A stretch of DNA of 33,157 nt from Sphingopyxis soli (GTDB taxonomy: Bacteria > Pseudomonadota > Alphaproteobacteria > Sphingomonadales > Sphingomonadaceae). The DNA lies in assembly GCF_018682675.1 (NCBI RefSeq), contig NZ_JAFMTR010000038.1, forward strand, positions 1 through 33,157, read 5' to 3'. Position numbers and translations under genes: made by a program. Of this stretch, positions 16,884-24,680 are shown one piece after another. The notes below the pieces were generated by a model. That model was not told the origin of the DNA. It was given only the letters and a program-made list of their open reading frames with translations, and ran no database searches. Position 1 is the stretch's first letter; each line of letters opens with the position of its first letter.

Positions 16884-16945
16884 GATCCTCCCCTTGGCGA
16901 AGCGATGGGGAGGGGGACCGCCGCCGTAGGCGGTGGTGGAGGGGT
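16884..16945. repeat. 62-bp inverted repeat, left end of DUF559 unit
   Basis: This segment begins GATCCTCCCCTTGGCGAAGC and ends GGTGGTGGAGGGGT. Its reverse complement matches 17303-17364 over the same length with few differences. Each arm contains smaller self-complementary parts (CCTCCCC with GGGGAGG; CCGCCGTAGGCGG), so it can also fold alone. It begins 4 bases after the COQ4 stop. Confidence 0.85.
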
Positions 16946-16946
16946 T

Positions 16947-17297
16947 CTAGCGCTCGGTACAGAGCCTGACGATGCTTTCTGCGACAGCAGCTGGGTCGGC
17001 GAGGACGTCTTCTGCGGGGATACGCAGTTTGCCGATTCCTTGCGCATTCAACCATTGGTCTCGTTCTTCGTCGCGCATGGGCCTGTCGCCCATACCATGA
17101 CCGATACCATCGATCTCGATCGCAAGTTTCAGTTCCAAAACATAGAAATCGAGCAGGTGGCGCCCAATCGGGTGTTGGCGCCGGAATTTGATGTCATTCG
17201 CCTGCTTCCCGAGAAGCTACCATAGCGACACTTCGGGCAGCGACATTTTGCGGCGGAGCCTTCGGGCGCCCTTATAGGTGTGGTTGCTTGCCGGCAC
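16947..17297 (-). pseudogene. DUF559 (Vsr-like) endonuclease gene, interrupted by in-frame stop
   Basis: Read on the minus strand, the conserved DUF559 core is FRRQHPIGRHLLDFYVLELK, then LAIEIDGIGHGMGDRPMRDE, then RDQWLNAQGIGKLRIPAEDV. This contains the likely PD-(D/E)XK-type acidic residues (LDFY, EIDG) of the very-short-patch-repair nuclease superfamily. Upstream, in the same frame, MSLPEVSLW matches the usual family N-terminus, but the next codon is TAG (17219-17217). Sequence matching the family resumes at once (LLGKQANDIKFRRQ). The gene is therefore a nonsense-mutated copy of a protein of about 115 residues. A GTG at 17297 is the furthest plausible start. A truncated product from an internal start would lack the first strand. 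It lies inside 62-bp inverted repeats. DUF559 functions remain unproven. Confidence 0.8.
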
Positions 17298-17302
17298 GCT
17301 CC

Positions 17303-17364
17303 ACCCCTCCACCACGCCCTTCGGGCGCGGTCCCCCTCCCCAACGCTTCGCGAAGGGGAGGATC
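17303..17364. repeat. 62-bp inverted repeat, right end of DUF559 unit
   Basis: This is the inverted partner of 16884-16945: it begins ACCCCTCCACCACGCCCTTC and ends CGCGAAGGGGAGGATC. The two arms enclose the DUF559 pseudogene almost without spare sequence, and the right arm ends on the first base of the DUF72 stop codon. The middle loop differs between arms (CCGTAGG against CCGAAGGG) in a compensatory, stem-keeping way. Confidence 0.85.
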
Positions 17365-18101
17365 TATCTCAGCTTTGCGATCAGCGCCTGCGCCGCGGCG
17401 GGGTTGCGGACCTTGGCGCCCGAAATGAAAAAGAGAAAGACGTCGCGGCCGCCCTTGGCCCAGTCCTTCGCCTGCTTCGCCCAACCTTCCAGCGCCGCCT
17501 CGGTGTAGCCGGTCTCGACATCTTCTTGGCTACGCTGGAGCCGCGCATAGGTGAAGTCGGCGGTCTGCTCTTCTATGCAGGGAAATTCGTCGCTGTCGGC
17601 ATAGACCACTGCCATGTTGCGTTCGCGCAGCATGTCTATGAACGCCGGATCGCGGAAGCTCTCGTGGCGCACCTCGATCGCATGGCGCAATTTCAGGCCG
17701 TCCTGCGCCTCGGGGAGCAGGTCGAGGAAACCCGCGAAATCGTCGCGGTCGAACTTCTTCGTCGCCATGAACTGCCAGTGGATCGGCCCGAGCCGATCGC
17801 CGAGGCGTGTGAGCCCCTGCGTCAGGAATTTCTCGATCGATGCGGCGCCTTCGGCCAGCACCTTGCGGTTGGTGGTGAAGCGCGAGGCCTTGACGCTGAA
17901 CTTGAAGCCGTCGGGAACCGCGGCCGCCCAGCCCGCAAACGTCTCGGGCTTCTGGCTGCTGTAATAGGTGCCGTTGATCTCGATCCCGGTGAGGTGCTGG
18001 CCGGCATATTCGAGCTCGCGCTTCTGCGGCAGGCCGTCGGGATAGAAAGGGCCGCGCCAGGGTTCGAAGGTCCAGCCGCCGATGCCGATGTGGATGCTCA
18101 T
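17364..18101 (-). CDS. DUF72 (YecE-like) domain protein
   Basis: This is a 245-residue TIM-barrel-like protein. It opens with IHIGIGGWTFEPWRGPFYP, the usual DUF72 start (I-G-x-S/G-G-W/Y). Family blocks follow: LTGIEINGTYYSSQKPETFAGW, FKFSVKASRFTTNRK, LGPIHWQFMATKKFD, HAIEVRHESF and the late FLFFISGAKVRNP (normally F-N-N-...-A-x-x-N-A). The biochemical function of DUF72 is unknown; the fold resembles xylose-isomerase-like barrels. The downstream end abuts the right arm of the DUF559 unit. Upstream lies the short inverted repeat that separates it from purL. Confidence 0.92.
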   Translation of the reverse strand: MSIHIGIGGWTFEPWRGPFYPDGLPQKRELEYAGQHLTGIEINGTYYSSQKPETFAGWAAAVPDGFKFSVKASRFTTNRKVLAEGAASIEKFLTQGLTRLGDRLGPIHWQFMATKKFDRDDFAGFLDLLPEAQDGLKLRHAIEVRHESFRDPAFIDMLRERNMAVVYADSDEFPCIEEQTADFTYARLQRSQEDVETGYTEAALEGWAKQAKDWAKGGRDVFLFFISGAKVRNPAAAQALIAKLR

Positions 18102-18132
18102 GGACCTCTCAACTCCGTGCCAAATAGCCGTT

Positions 18133-18227
18133 CGTCATTGCGAGAAGCCGCAGGCGACGAAGCAATCTCCAGCTATCGCCGCGAATGGACGATGGCTGGA
18201 GATTGCTTCGCTACGCTCGCAATGACG
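18133..18227. repeat. MITE-like palindromic repeat (CGTCATTGCGAG type)
   Basis: This 95-bp element has perfect inverted ends, CGTCATTGCGAG (18133-18144) and CTCGCAATGACG (18216-18227). A second inner pair, CGAAGCAATCTCCAGC (18158-18173) and its reverse complement (18195-18210), encloses a 21-bp centre. The motif is a familiar proteobacterial intergenic repeat. It occupies nearly the whole gap between purL and DUF72, ends 2 bases before the purL stop codon, and could fold into a long cruciform or mRNA hairpin. Confidence 0.9.
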
Positions 18228-18229
18228 GA

Positions 18230-20485
18230 TTAGGCAAGCGCCGCATCCGCCCCCATCAGGTTCGGGAAGAACCCCTCATGCGCTTCGCGCAGTTCGGCCA
18301 GCGTCACCTGATGGTCGCTTTCGGGCAGCTCGAAGACGATGCGGTCCTTGATCGTGCGGCCCACCGGATCGACCGGCACGTCGGCGCGCCCCGCGGCGTC
18401 GAGGAAATCGGCGAGGCAGGTGTCGCAGACGGTGACCAGATACAGCCCCTGATCCTCGCCGAAGAAGCTCTCGGCGACGCCGAAGGGCTGTTCTTCGCTC
18501 ACCAGCACACCGATGTTCGACTTCAGCGCCATTTCGGCGAGCGCGACCGCGATGCCGCCGTCCGAAACGTCGTGGCAGGCGGTGATCCAGCCCGCATTGA
18601 TCGCGGCCCGGATGAAATCGCCGGTGCGCTTTTCGGCGCGCAGGTCGACGGGCGGCGGCGGGCCTTCCTCGCGGCCGTGGATTTCGCGCAGCCACACCGA
18701 CTGGCCGAGATGGCCGGCGCGTTCGCCGACCGCGAGCACAATGTCGCCGGTGCGCTTGAAGCCGATGCCGACGGCGCGTTTCAGGTCCTCGATCACGCCG
18801 ACGCCGCCGATCGCGGGGGTGGGCAGGATCGCGCTGCCGCCGCCGGTCGCCTTGCTCTCGTTGTAAAGGCTGACGTTGCCCGAGACGATCGGATAGTCGA
18901 GCGCGATACACGCCTGCGCCATGCCGTCGAGACAGCCGACGATCTGCCCCATGATTTCGGGGCGCTGCGGGTTGGCGAAGTTGAGGCAATTGGTGATCGC
19001 GAGCGGCGTGGCGCCGACCGCGGTGATGTTGCGCCAGGTTTCGGCGACCGCCTGCTTGCCGCCCTCGACCGGGTCGGCGTAGCAATAGCGCGGGGTGCAG
19101 TCGGTGCTCATCGCGAGCGCGCGATTGGTGCCATGGATGCGGACGAGCGCGGCGTCGCCGCCGGTCTGCAGCGTGTCGGCGCCGACCTGGCTGTCATACT
19201 GCTCCCAGATCCAGCGGCGGCTGGCGATGTCGGGGGTGCCCATCAGCGTCTTGAGATCGGCGGCGACGTCCTTCGTCTCGGGCACGTTGGTGAGTTCGGG
19301 CTGTTTCGGTGTCGGCACATGCGGGCGGTCATAGAGCGGCGCGTCGTCGGCGAGCGGCGCGAGCGGGATGTCGCAGACGATCTCGCCATGATGCTCCAGC
19401 ACCATGCGGCCGGTATCGGTGACGGTGCCGATGACCGCGAAGTCGAGTTCCCATTTGTGGAAGATCGCTTTCGCAAACTCTTCCTTGCCGGGCTTCAGGA
19501 CCATCAGCATGCGTTCCTGGCTCTCGGACAGCATCATCTCATAGGCGGTCATGCCGGTTTCGCGCTGCGGCACGTCGTCCATCTTGAGGTGGAGGCCGAC
19601 GCCGCCCTTCGACGCCATCTCGACCGACGACGACGTCAGCCCCGCGGCGCCCATGTCCTGGATCGCGACGATGGCGTCCGACGCCATGAGTTCGAGGCAC
19701 GCCTCGATCAGCAGCTTTTCGGTGAAGGGATCGCCGACCTGCACCGTCGGGCGCTTCTCTTCGGCATCCTCGCCGAAGTCGGCCGACGCCATGGTCGCGC
19801 CATGGATGCCGTCGCGGCCGGTCTTCGAGCCGACATAGACGATCGGGTTGCCGACGCCCGATGCGGCCGAATAGAAGATCTTGTCCTGCTCGGCGACGCC
19901 GACGGTCATCGCGTTGACGAGGATGTTGCCGTCATAGGCCTTGTGGAAATTGACCTCGCCGCCGACCGTCGGCACGCCGACGCAATTGCCGTAACCGCCG
20001 ATGCCGTGGACGACGCCCGAGATGAGATGCTTCATCTTCGGATGGTCGGGGCGGCCGAAACGCAGCGCGTTGAGGTTCGCGACCGGGCGCGCGCCCATGG
20101 TGAAGACGTCGCGCAAAATGCCGCCGACGCCGGTCGCCGCACCCTGATAGGGTTCGATGTACGACGGGTGGTTGTGGCTCTCCATCTTGAAGATCGCGGC
20201 GAGCTTCTTGCCGTCCGGTCCTTCGCCGATGTCGATGACGCCGGCATTTTCGCCGGGCCCGCAGATCACCCAAGGCGCTTCGGTGGGCAGTTTCTTCAGA
20301 TGGATGCGCGAGCTTTTATAGCTGCAATGCTCGGACCACATGACCGAGAAGATGCCGAGCTCGACAAGGTTCGGTTCGCGCCCGAGCGCGGCGAGGACGC
20401 GCTCATATTCTTCCGGCGACAGGCCGTGTTCGGCGACGATCTCGGGAGTGATGACGGAGGCGGGCGCGGCTGCTGTCTGAGTCAT
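18230..20485 (-). CDS. purL: Phosphoribosylformylglycinamidine synthase subunit PurL
   Basis: This is a 751-residue small-type PurL, which with PurS and PurQ converts FGAR, ATP and glutamine to FGAM in purine synthesis. Visible blocks: [21 protein letters not shown] near residue 50, [28 protein letters not shown] (ATP/Mg region), [39 protein letters not shown], then the second half with [54 protein letters not shown] and [17 protein letters not shown]. Nothing is truncated. purS and purQ are not within the adjacent sequence. The start ATG is 33 bases upstream of [13 protein letters not shown]. Confidence 0.98.
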   Translation of the reverse strand: MTQTAAAPASVITPEIVAEHGLSPEEYERVLAALGREPNLVELGIFSVMWSEHCSYKSSRIHLKKLPTEAPWVICGPGENAGVIDIGEGPDGKKLAAIFKMESHNHPSYIEPYQGAATGVGGILRDVFTMGARPVANLNALRFGRPDHPKMKHLISGVVHGIGGYGNCVGVPTVGGEVNFHKAYDGNILVNAMTVGVAEQDKIFYSAASGVGNPIVYVGSKTGRDGIHGATMASADFGEDAEEKRPTVQVGDPFTEKLLIEACLELMASDAIVAIQDMGAAGLTSSSVEMASKGGVGLHLKMDDVPQRETGMTAYEMMLSESQERMLMVLKPGKEEFAKAIFHKWELDFAVIGTVTDTGRMVLEHHGEIVCDIPLAPLADDAPLYDRPHVPTPKQPELTNVPETKDVAADLKTLMGTPDIASRRWIWEQYDSQVGADTLQTGGDAALVRIHGTNRALAMSTDCTPRYCYADPVEGGKQAVAETWRNITAVGATPLAITNCLNFANPQRPEIMGQIVGCLDGMAQACIALDYPIVSGNVSLYNESKATGGGSAILPTPAIGGVGVIEDLKRAVGIGFKRTGDIVLAVGERAGHLGQSVWLREIHGREEGPPPPVDLRAEKRTGDFIRAAINAGWITACHDVSDGGIAVALAEMALKSNIGVLVSEEQPFGVAESFFGEDQGLYLVTVCDTCLADFLDAAGRADVPVDPVGRTIKDRIVFELPESDHQVTLAELREAHEGFFPNLMGADAALA

Positions 20486-20518
20486 GGCGCGCCTTTAGCG
20501 CCGCACACCCGAAACGAA

Positions 20519-20552
20519 CAGACCCCATGATGCGAAAACATCATGGGGTCTG
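20519..20552 (-). terminator. Perfect 14-bp stem-loop, probable terminator
   Basis: CAGACCCCATGATG (20519-20532) pairs perfectly with CATCATGGGGTCTG (20539-20552) around a 6-base loop. It lies 13 bases past the stop of the small secreted protein gene and 33 bases before purL. On the minus strand TTCGTTTC follows, a weak T-rich tail. It probably ends the upstream transcript before purL. Confidence 0.65.
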
Positions 20553-20565
20553 CGGTGGAAGAGGG

Positions 20566-20853
20566 CTAGCGCGCGGCGAGCGTCGTTGCGGCTTTGGTCA
20601 GCGGCTTCACGTCGCGGAGCGCGAAGCTGACCTGTTGCGAGCCGATGGTGCCGCGGACGCGATGTTCGCCGACGCGCAGCTTGAACGGCTTGCCGGTCTT
20701 TTCCTCCACGCCGCTGATCACGCGATAACCGTCGACCTCGGTCACCGTATAGGCATAGACGCGCCCCTGATGCTCGAAGCGCTGCTCTTGGGCATGCGCG
20801 GCGGCGGGTGTCAGCGCGAACAGGGCGAGGGCCGGAACGAGAATCTTTTTCAT
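20566..20853 (-). CDS. Small secreted hypothetical protein
   Basis: This is a 95-residue protein with a clear signal peptide, MKKILVPALALFALTPAAAHAQ, cleaved after the AHA. The mature part, about 73 residues, contains FEHQGRVYAYTVTEVDGYRVISGVEEKTGKPFKLRVGEHRVRGTIG and looks all-beta. I recognise no domain. The frame is open up to 21273, but that part overlaps DUF2177; AAGGA at 8 bases before the ATG at 20853 supports the short form. It is followed by a strong terminator-like stem-loop and is probably a single-gene transcript, with the 130-bp gap upstream holding its promoter. Confidence 0.85.
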   Translation of the reverse strand: MKKILVPALALFALTPAAAHAQEQRFEHQGRVYAYTVTEVDGYRVISGVEEKTGKPFKLRVGEHRVRGTIGSQQVSFALRDVKPLTKAATTLAAR

Positions 20854-20984
20854 GGTGCAAGTCCTTGTTGATGAGACAAAACTTGCCTTCGAGCCCCTCT
20901 CTTCTTGTGCAATGCAGCATGACGTGCCGGATGCGCCCCAGCAATTGCAAAAAGCGGAATCGTGATTGCGGAAAGGCGAAAGGG

Positions 20985-21395
20985 TCAGGCGCCGCGCGGC
21001 AGCAGGGCGAGCACCAGACAGGCCGCCGCGCCCGCTGCGATGCCGGTGGCGACGGTCCCCCACGCAATGTCCATCAGCGTGACTTTGGTCGACCAGGCCC
21101 GCATCGTCGCCTGATTGGTGAGGTCGTAGGTCATATAGCAGAAGAAGCCGAACAACGCGCCATATTGGGCCGCGATTGGCCATCGCCCTGCCGCGAGCGC
21201 GGGCTGCACCGCAAAAATCTGGATGCCCAGAATGTAGAGCACGTAGAAGATGAGCGCCGGGGCAGGGCGCCACCCGTCCATCAAAAGCTCCCCGATCTCG
21301 GGCCGGTAGAGCTTCGGGCCAACCTTCGTGAGCCAGATCGCATCAAGGGCGCCGAAGATCAGTGCGGTGGCAATATAGGCGGCGAGCGGTTGCAT
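20985..21395 (-). CDS. DUF2177 family membrane protein
   Basis: This is a 136-residue protein with four hydrophobic helices. The start QPLAAYIATALIFGALDAIWLTKVGPKLYRPEIGELLMD is the typical DUF2177 opening (F-x-x-L-D-x-x-W-L). The helix FGFFCYMTYDLTNQATMRAWSTKVTLMDIAWG is the conserved signature containing D-L-T-N-x-A-T. The function is unknown. Fifteen residues upstream of this ATG are also open but lie in the tail of the previous gene. It starts 2 bp after the stop of the membrane-hydrolase-like gene and is surely co-transcribed with it. Confidence 0.88.
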   Translation of the reverse strand: MQPLAAYIATALIFGALDAIWLTKVGPKLYRPEIGELLMDGWRPAPALIFYVLYILGIQIFAVQPALAAGRWPIAAQYGALFGFFCYMTYDLTNQATMRAWSTKVTLMDIAWGTVATGIAAGAAACLVLALLPRGA

Positions 21396-21397
21396 GC

Positions 21398-22057
21398 TCA
21401 ATCGGCCGCCGACGCAAGGGTTCGATTGGCGCCCGCCCATGCGGCGGTCGCAGCAAGCAGGGCATAGGCCGCGATCATCGTCGCCGGAATCGCGAGCGAA
21501 TAGACGCGTTCCTTCGGCCCGAACCAGTCGATCGCCTGGAAGAGCAGCAGGAGGCCGGCGAGAATTCCCAACCGGATATTTCCCGACGGGGTCTGTGTGC
21601 GGTGCGTATAATAGGCGAGCGCAGCGCCGATCAGCAGAAGCTCAAGCGGCATCGCGACGAGCGGATGGTTCCAGAGCCCGAGCCCCAGCTTCGGCCGCGC
21701 CCCGTAGAGCGTCAGGTCCGGTATATGGACGACAAGATCGATGAACCAGTGCGAAAGCACCACCAGCGCCGCGCCGATGGCGGCCGCCTTGCGCCGTGTG
21801 ACGGCCCACACGAGCAGCCCGAAAATCTTGGCCCAGATGATCGCGCCGAGCAGGCTGTGCGTATAGGGCATGTGGTGGAGGTCCATCGGGTTCATCGCGG
21901 TGATCCCCGGAACGATCCGCATCGCCTCGATCCCCGGTATCAGAAGCACGGCGAAACCGATGTCGACCAGCTGTGCGGCGACGAACAGGGTGCCGAGCCC
22001 CGCGGCGCTCGGCCGGGCGGCGGCGACGAGCGCCGGTGCATAGTGCCCGATGAACAT
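21398..22057 (-). CDS. Metal-dependent-hydrolase-like membrane protein (YdjM/DUF457-like)
   Basis: This is a 219-residue polytopic protein. It begins MFIGHYAPALVAAA, with the histidine found at this point in YdjM-like membrane-bound hydrolases. It continues with several histidine and aspartate sites: MDLHHMPYTHSLLGAIIWA, LSHWFIDLVVHIPDLTLYG and GLWNHPLVAMPLELLLIG. Their position in or near helices resembles the phospholipase-C-like zinc site of that family. The substrate is unknown. The frame extends on to 22966, but that part is the shadow of xseB and ispA; the ATG at 22057 begins the conserved motif. It diverges from xseB across 84 bp and is followed by DUF2177 in the same operon. Confidence 0.8.
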   Translation of the reverse strand: MFIGHYAPALVAAARPSAAGLGTLFVAAQLVDIGFAVLLIPGIEAMRIVPGITAMNPMDLHHMPYTHSLLGAIIWAKIFGLLVWAVTRRKAAAIGAALVVLSHWFIDLVVHIPDLTLYGARPKLGLGLWNHPLVAMPLELLLIGAALAYYTHRTQTPSGNIRLGILAGLLLLFQAIDWFGPKERVYSLAIPATMIAAYALLAATAAWAGANRTLASAAD

Positions 22058-22141
22058 GAACGCGATGCTATCGCGGCGCCGGGCGACGTCAAGCTCGACC
22101 GCACTTGACCATCGGGGGGCGAAGGGGCCAAAGCATGGTGC

Positions 22142-22390
22142 ATGACGGACACCCCCCCTACCGATATCGCATCGCTCTCGTTCGAGGCCGCGATGGGTGA
22201 GCTCGAAACCATCGTCCGGCGGCTCGAGGGCGGCGACGTCAGCCTCGAGGAATCGGTGACGCTGTACGAACGCGGCCATGCCCTGCGCGCGCATTGCGAA
22301 GCGCGCCTTGCCGCCGCGCAGGCGCGTATCGAGCAGGTCAGCCTCGTCGACGGCCAGCCGGCCGGAACTGCGCCCTTCGGGGAGGGCTGA
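22142..22390 (+). CDS. xseB: Exodeoxyribonuclease VII small subunit
   Basis: This is an 82-residue protein with the XseB core, SLSFEAAMGELETIVRRLEG, then DVSLEESVTLYERGHALRAHCEARLAAAQARIEQV. This is the two-helix coiled coil that assembles on XseA. ExoVII degrades single-stranded DNA. Only six bases separate it from ispA, which is a classic pairing in proteobacteria. The ATG is followed by a short proline/threonine-rich tail (TDTPPTD) before the core. xseA is elsewhere. Confidence 0.95.
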   Translation: MTDTPPTDIASLSFEAAMGELETIVRRLEGGDVSLEESVTLYERGHALRAHCEARLAAAQARIEQVSLVDGQPAGTAPFGEG

Positions 22391-22396
22391 ATCGCA

Positions 22397-23317
22397 GTGG
22401 CGCTCGTCGATGACGATACGGGCCAGGTGTCGGATATGCTGCGCACCGCGCAGGATGAAGTCGCCGGGGGCATCGACCAGCTGTTCGACCGGCTGCTGGC
22501 GGTTCCCGCCGATCCGCGCAAGCAGCTGTACGAGGCGATGCGCCACGCCGCGATTGCGGGCGGCAAGCGGCTGCGTCCGCTGCTGGTACGTGCTGCCGCC
22601 GATCTTTTTCATGTCGATCGCTCGATCAGCCTGCGTGTCGGCGCGGCGGTCGAGGCGATGCACGTCTATTCGCTGATCCACGACGATCTGCCCTGCATGG
22701 ACGACGACGATCTGCGTCGCGGCAAGCCGACGGTTCACAGGGCGTTCGACGAGGCGACCGCCGTTCTCGCCGGCGATTCGCTGCATGCACTCGCCTTTGA
22801 ATGGCTCTGCGATCCGGCGACGCACGCCGATCCCTTCGTCCGCGCCGAGCTCTGCTCCGAACTTGCGCGCGCGGCCGGCCCTGCGGGCATGGCGGGCGGA
22901 CAGATGATGGACCTGATGGCCGAGACGTCGGACTTCGACCTCTCGACCGTGACCCGGCTCCAGCAACTCAAGACCGGCGCGCTGATCGCCTTCTCGGTCG
23001 AGGCGGGGGCAATTCTCGCCCGCATCCCGGTCGAGGGACGCCGCCCCTTACGCGGCTACGCGCGCGACATCGGGCTCGCGTTCCAGATCGCCGACGACAT
23101 CATGGATGTCGAGGGCGACGAGGAGCTTGCGGGCAAGGCGCTGCACAAGGATGCCGACGCCGGCAAGGCGACCTTCGTTACGCTGATGGGGCTCGAACGC
23201 GCACGTGGGCAGGCGCGCCTGCTAGTCGACCAGGCGATTGCGCATCTCGCCGGTTTCGGCGAAGAGGCGGCGCTGCTGCGCGCGATCGCACGCTATGTCG
23301 TGGAAAGGGACCGTTGA
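22397..23317 (+). CDS. ispA: Farnesyl diphosphate synthase (short-chain polyprenyl synthetase)
   Basis: This is a 306-residue enzyme starting at GTG. Key motifs are HAAIAGGKRLRPLLV, the first aspartate-rich motif DDLPCMDDDDLRRGKPTVH (DD-x4-D, bacterial type II FPP synthase), GLAFQIADDIMDVEGD (second DDxxD motif) and ATFVTLMGLERAR near the C-terminus. It condenses DMAPP and IPP to FPP for ubiquinone, undecaprenyl phosphate and carotenoids. It overlaps coaD by 1 base in TGATG, so the two are translationally coupled. Functional overlap with COQ4 (ubiquinone) is a pathway link only. Confidence 0.96.
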   Translation: MALVDDDTGQVSDMLRTAQDEVAGGIDQLFDRLLAVPADPRKQLYEAMRHAAIAGGKRLRPLLVRAAADLFHVDRSISLRVGAAVEAMHVYSLIHDDLPCMDDDDLRRGKPTVHRAFDEATAVLAGDSLHALAFEWLCDPATHADPFVRAELCSELARAAGPAGMAGGQMMDLMAETSDFDLSTVTRLQQLKTGALIAFSVEAGAILARIPVEGRRPLRGYARDIGLAFQIADDIMDVEGDEELAGKALHKDADAGKATFVTLMGLERARGQARLLVDQAIAHLAGFGEEAALLRAIARYVVERDR

Positions 23318-23823
23318 TGCGCATTGGGGTTTATCCCGGAACCTTCGACCCGATCACGCTTGGCCACATGGACATCATCCGCCGCGGTGCCAAGCTGGTC
23401 GACCGGCTGGTTATCGGGGTGACGACCAATATCACCAAGTCGCCGCTGTTCGACGACGACGAGCGGATCGAGATGGTCCGCCGCGAGGTCGCGAGCATCG
23501 GCGGCGACATCCGTGTTGTCGGCTTCAATTCGCTGCTGATGGACTTCGCCGAGCGCGAGGGCGCGGGGGTGATCGTCCGCGGGCTGCGCGCCGTCGCCGA
23601 CTTCGAATATGAATATCAGATGGCCGGGATGAACCAGCAGCTGAACGACCGCATCGAGACCATCTTCCTGATGGCCGACGTCGGTCTGCAGCCGATCGCC
23701 TCGCGCCTCGTCAAGGAAATCGCCATCTTCGGCGGTGAAATCCGGAAATTCGTCACCCCGGCGGTGCGCGACGCGGTGGTCGCGCGCATCGCCGAGCGCG
23801 GCCTTCGCCAGGGCGATGGCTGA
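23317..23823 (+). CDS. coaD: Phosphopantetheine adenylyltransferase
   Basis: This is a 168-residue protein with the nucleotidyltransferase T/HxGH signature: IGVYPGTFDPITLGHMDIIRR. IVRGLRAVADFEYEYQMAGMN is the conserved phosphopantetheine-binding block, and SRLVKEIAIFGGE is the terminal motif, where the usual ISS is changed to IAS. It transfers AMP to 4'-phosphopantetheine, the penultimate step of CoA synthesis. The frame is open further upstream (22801), but that is the shadow of ispA. The overlap with the ispA stop (TGATG) fixes the start. Confidence 0.97.
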   Translation: MRIGVYPGTFDPITLGHMDIIRRGAKLVDRLVIGVTTNITKSPLFDDDERIEMVRREVASIGGDIRVVGFNSLLMDFAEREGAGVIVRGLRAVADFEYEYQMAGMNQQLNDRIETIFLMADVGLQPIASRLVKEIAIFGGEIRKFVTPAVRDAVVARIAERGLRQGDG

Positions 23824-23909
23824 CTCCAATCATTGAGCGTTCAGCTTTTTGCCGCTAGGCCGCCTCGCGGGGCGTAGAGCAGTTTTTTACGAATAGAGGC
23901 CGATACAGA

Positions 23910-24656
23910 ATGAAATCCATTTTCCGCCCCCTGATCCTGACGGCCATGGCGTTCGCCATCGCCACTCCGCTTGCGGCGCAGGAAGAACCGGCGTCGGCCC
24001 CTGCGCCTGCGGCGACCGAAACCCCGGCGCCGTCGGCGACCGATGCTCCGGCAACCGAAACGCCCGCCGCGGCGCCGACGATGACGCCCGACCAATATAT
24101 GGGCAATCCCGAATATATGCTCGACCTCGACCTTTCGACGGGCGGCCGGGTGGTGATCCAGCTCTATCCGAACGCCGCGCCGAACCACGTCGAGCGCGTC
24201 AAGCAGCTCGCGCGGCAGGGTTTTTATGACGGGGTCAAGTTCCATCGCGTGATCGACGGCTTCATGGCACAGACGGGCGATCCGACCGCCACGGGGCAGG
24301 GCGGGTCGTCGCTTCCCGATCTCAAGGCCGAGTTCAACGACGTCCCGCACATGCGCGGCACGGTGTCGATGGCGCGCGCCGAAAGTCCCGACAGCGCGAA
24401 CAGCCAGTTCTTCATCATGCTGCAGCCGCGCTTCAGCCTCGACCATCGCTACACCGTCTTCGGTCGTGTCGTATCGGGGATGCAATATGTCGACGCGATC
24501 CAGAAGGGCGAGCCGCCCGCGGTGATGTCGCGCATGGTGCAGGTGTCGGTCGCCGCCGACAACAAGCCGATGCCGCCGGCGTCGGCGCTGGTCGAGGCGC
24601 AGCCTGCGCCCGCCGAAGTCACCGTCGACCAGCTCAACGCCCCGCTGCGGCCGTAA
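23910..24656 (+). CDS. Periplasmic peptidyl-prolyl cis-trans isomerase (cyclophilin type)
   Basis: This is a 248-residue precursor. A signal peptide (FRPLILTAMAFAIATPLAAQ) is followed by an alanine/proline/threonine-rich linker of about 45 residues. The cyclophilin domain (from about residue 70) has DLDLSTGGRVVIQLYPNAAPNHVERVKQLA, GFYDGVKFHRVIDGFMAQTGDP, GTVSMARAESPDSANSQFFIML (active-site region) and HRYTVFGRVVSGMQYVD. The catalytic Arg in FHRVI and the Phe in SQFFI are present. It probably assists folding of periplasmic or outer-membrane proteins. In sphingomonads it commonly precedes queA, as here (24 bp gap). Confidence 0.95.
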   Translation: MKSIFRPLILTAMAFAIATPLAAQEEPASAPAPAATETPAPSATDAPATETPAAAPTMTPDQYMGNPEYMLDLDLSTGGRVVIQLYPNAAPNHVERVKQLARQGFYDGVKFHRVIDGFMAQTGDPTATGQGGSSLPDLKAEFNDVPHMRGTVSMARAESPDSANSQFFIMLQPRFSLDHRYTVFGRVVSGMQYVDAIQKGEPPAVMSRMVQVSVAADNKPMPPASALVEAQPAPAEVTVDQLNAPLRP

Positions 24657-24680
24657 GCGCGGGACCGCGCGCCAGAAGTC

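Noticed and set aside
18185..20530. A 781-codon plus-strand frame opposite purL
   Set aside because: purL is unmistakable on the minus strand; this frame has no recognisable motif and is an artefact of GC-rich codon use.
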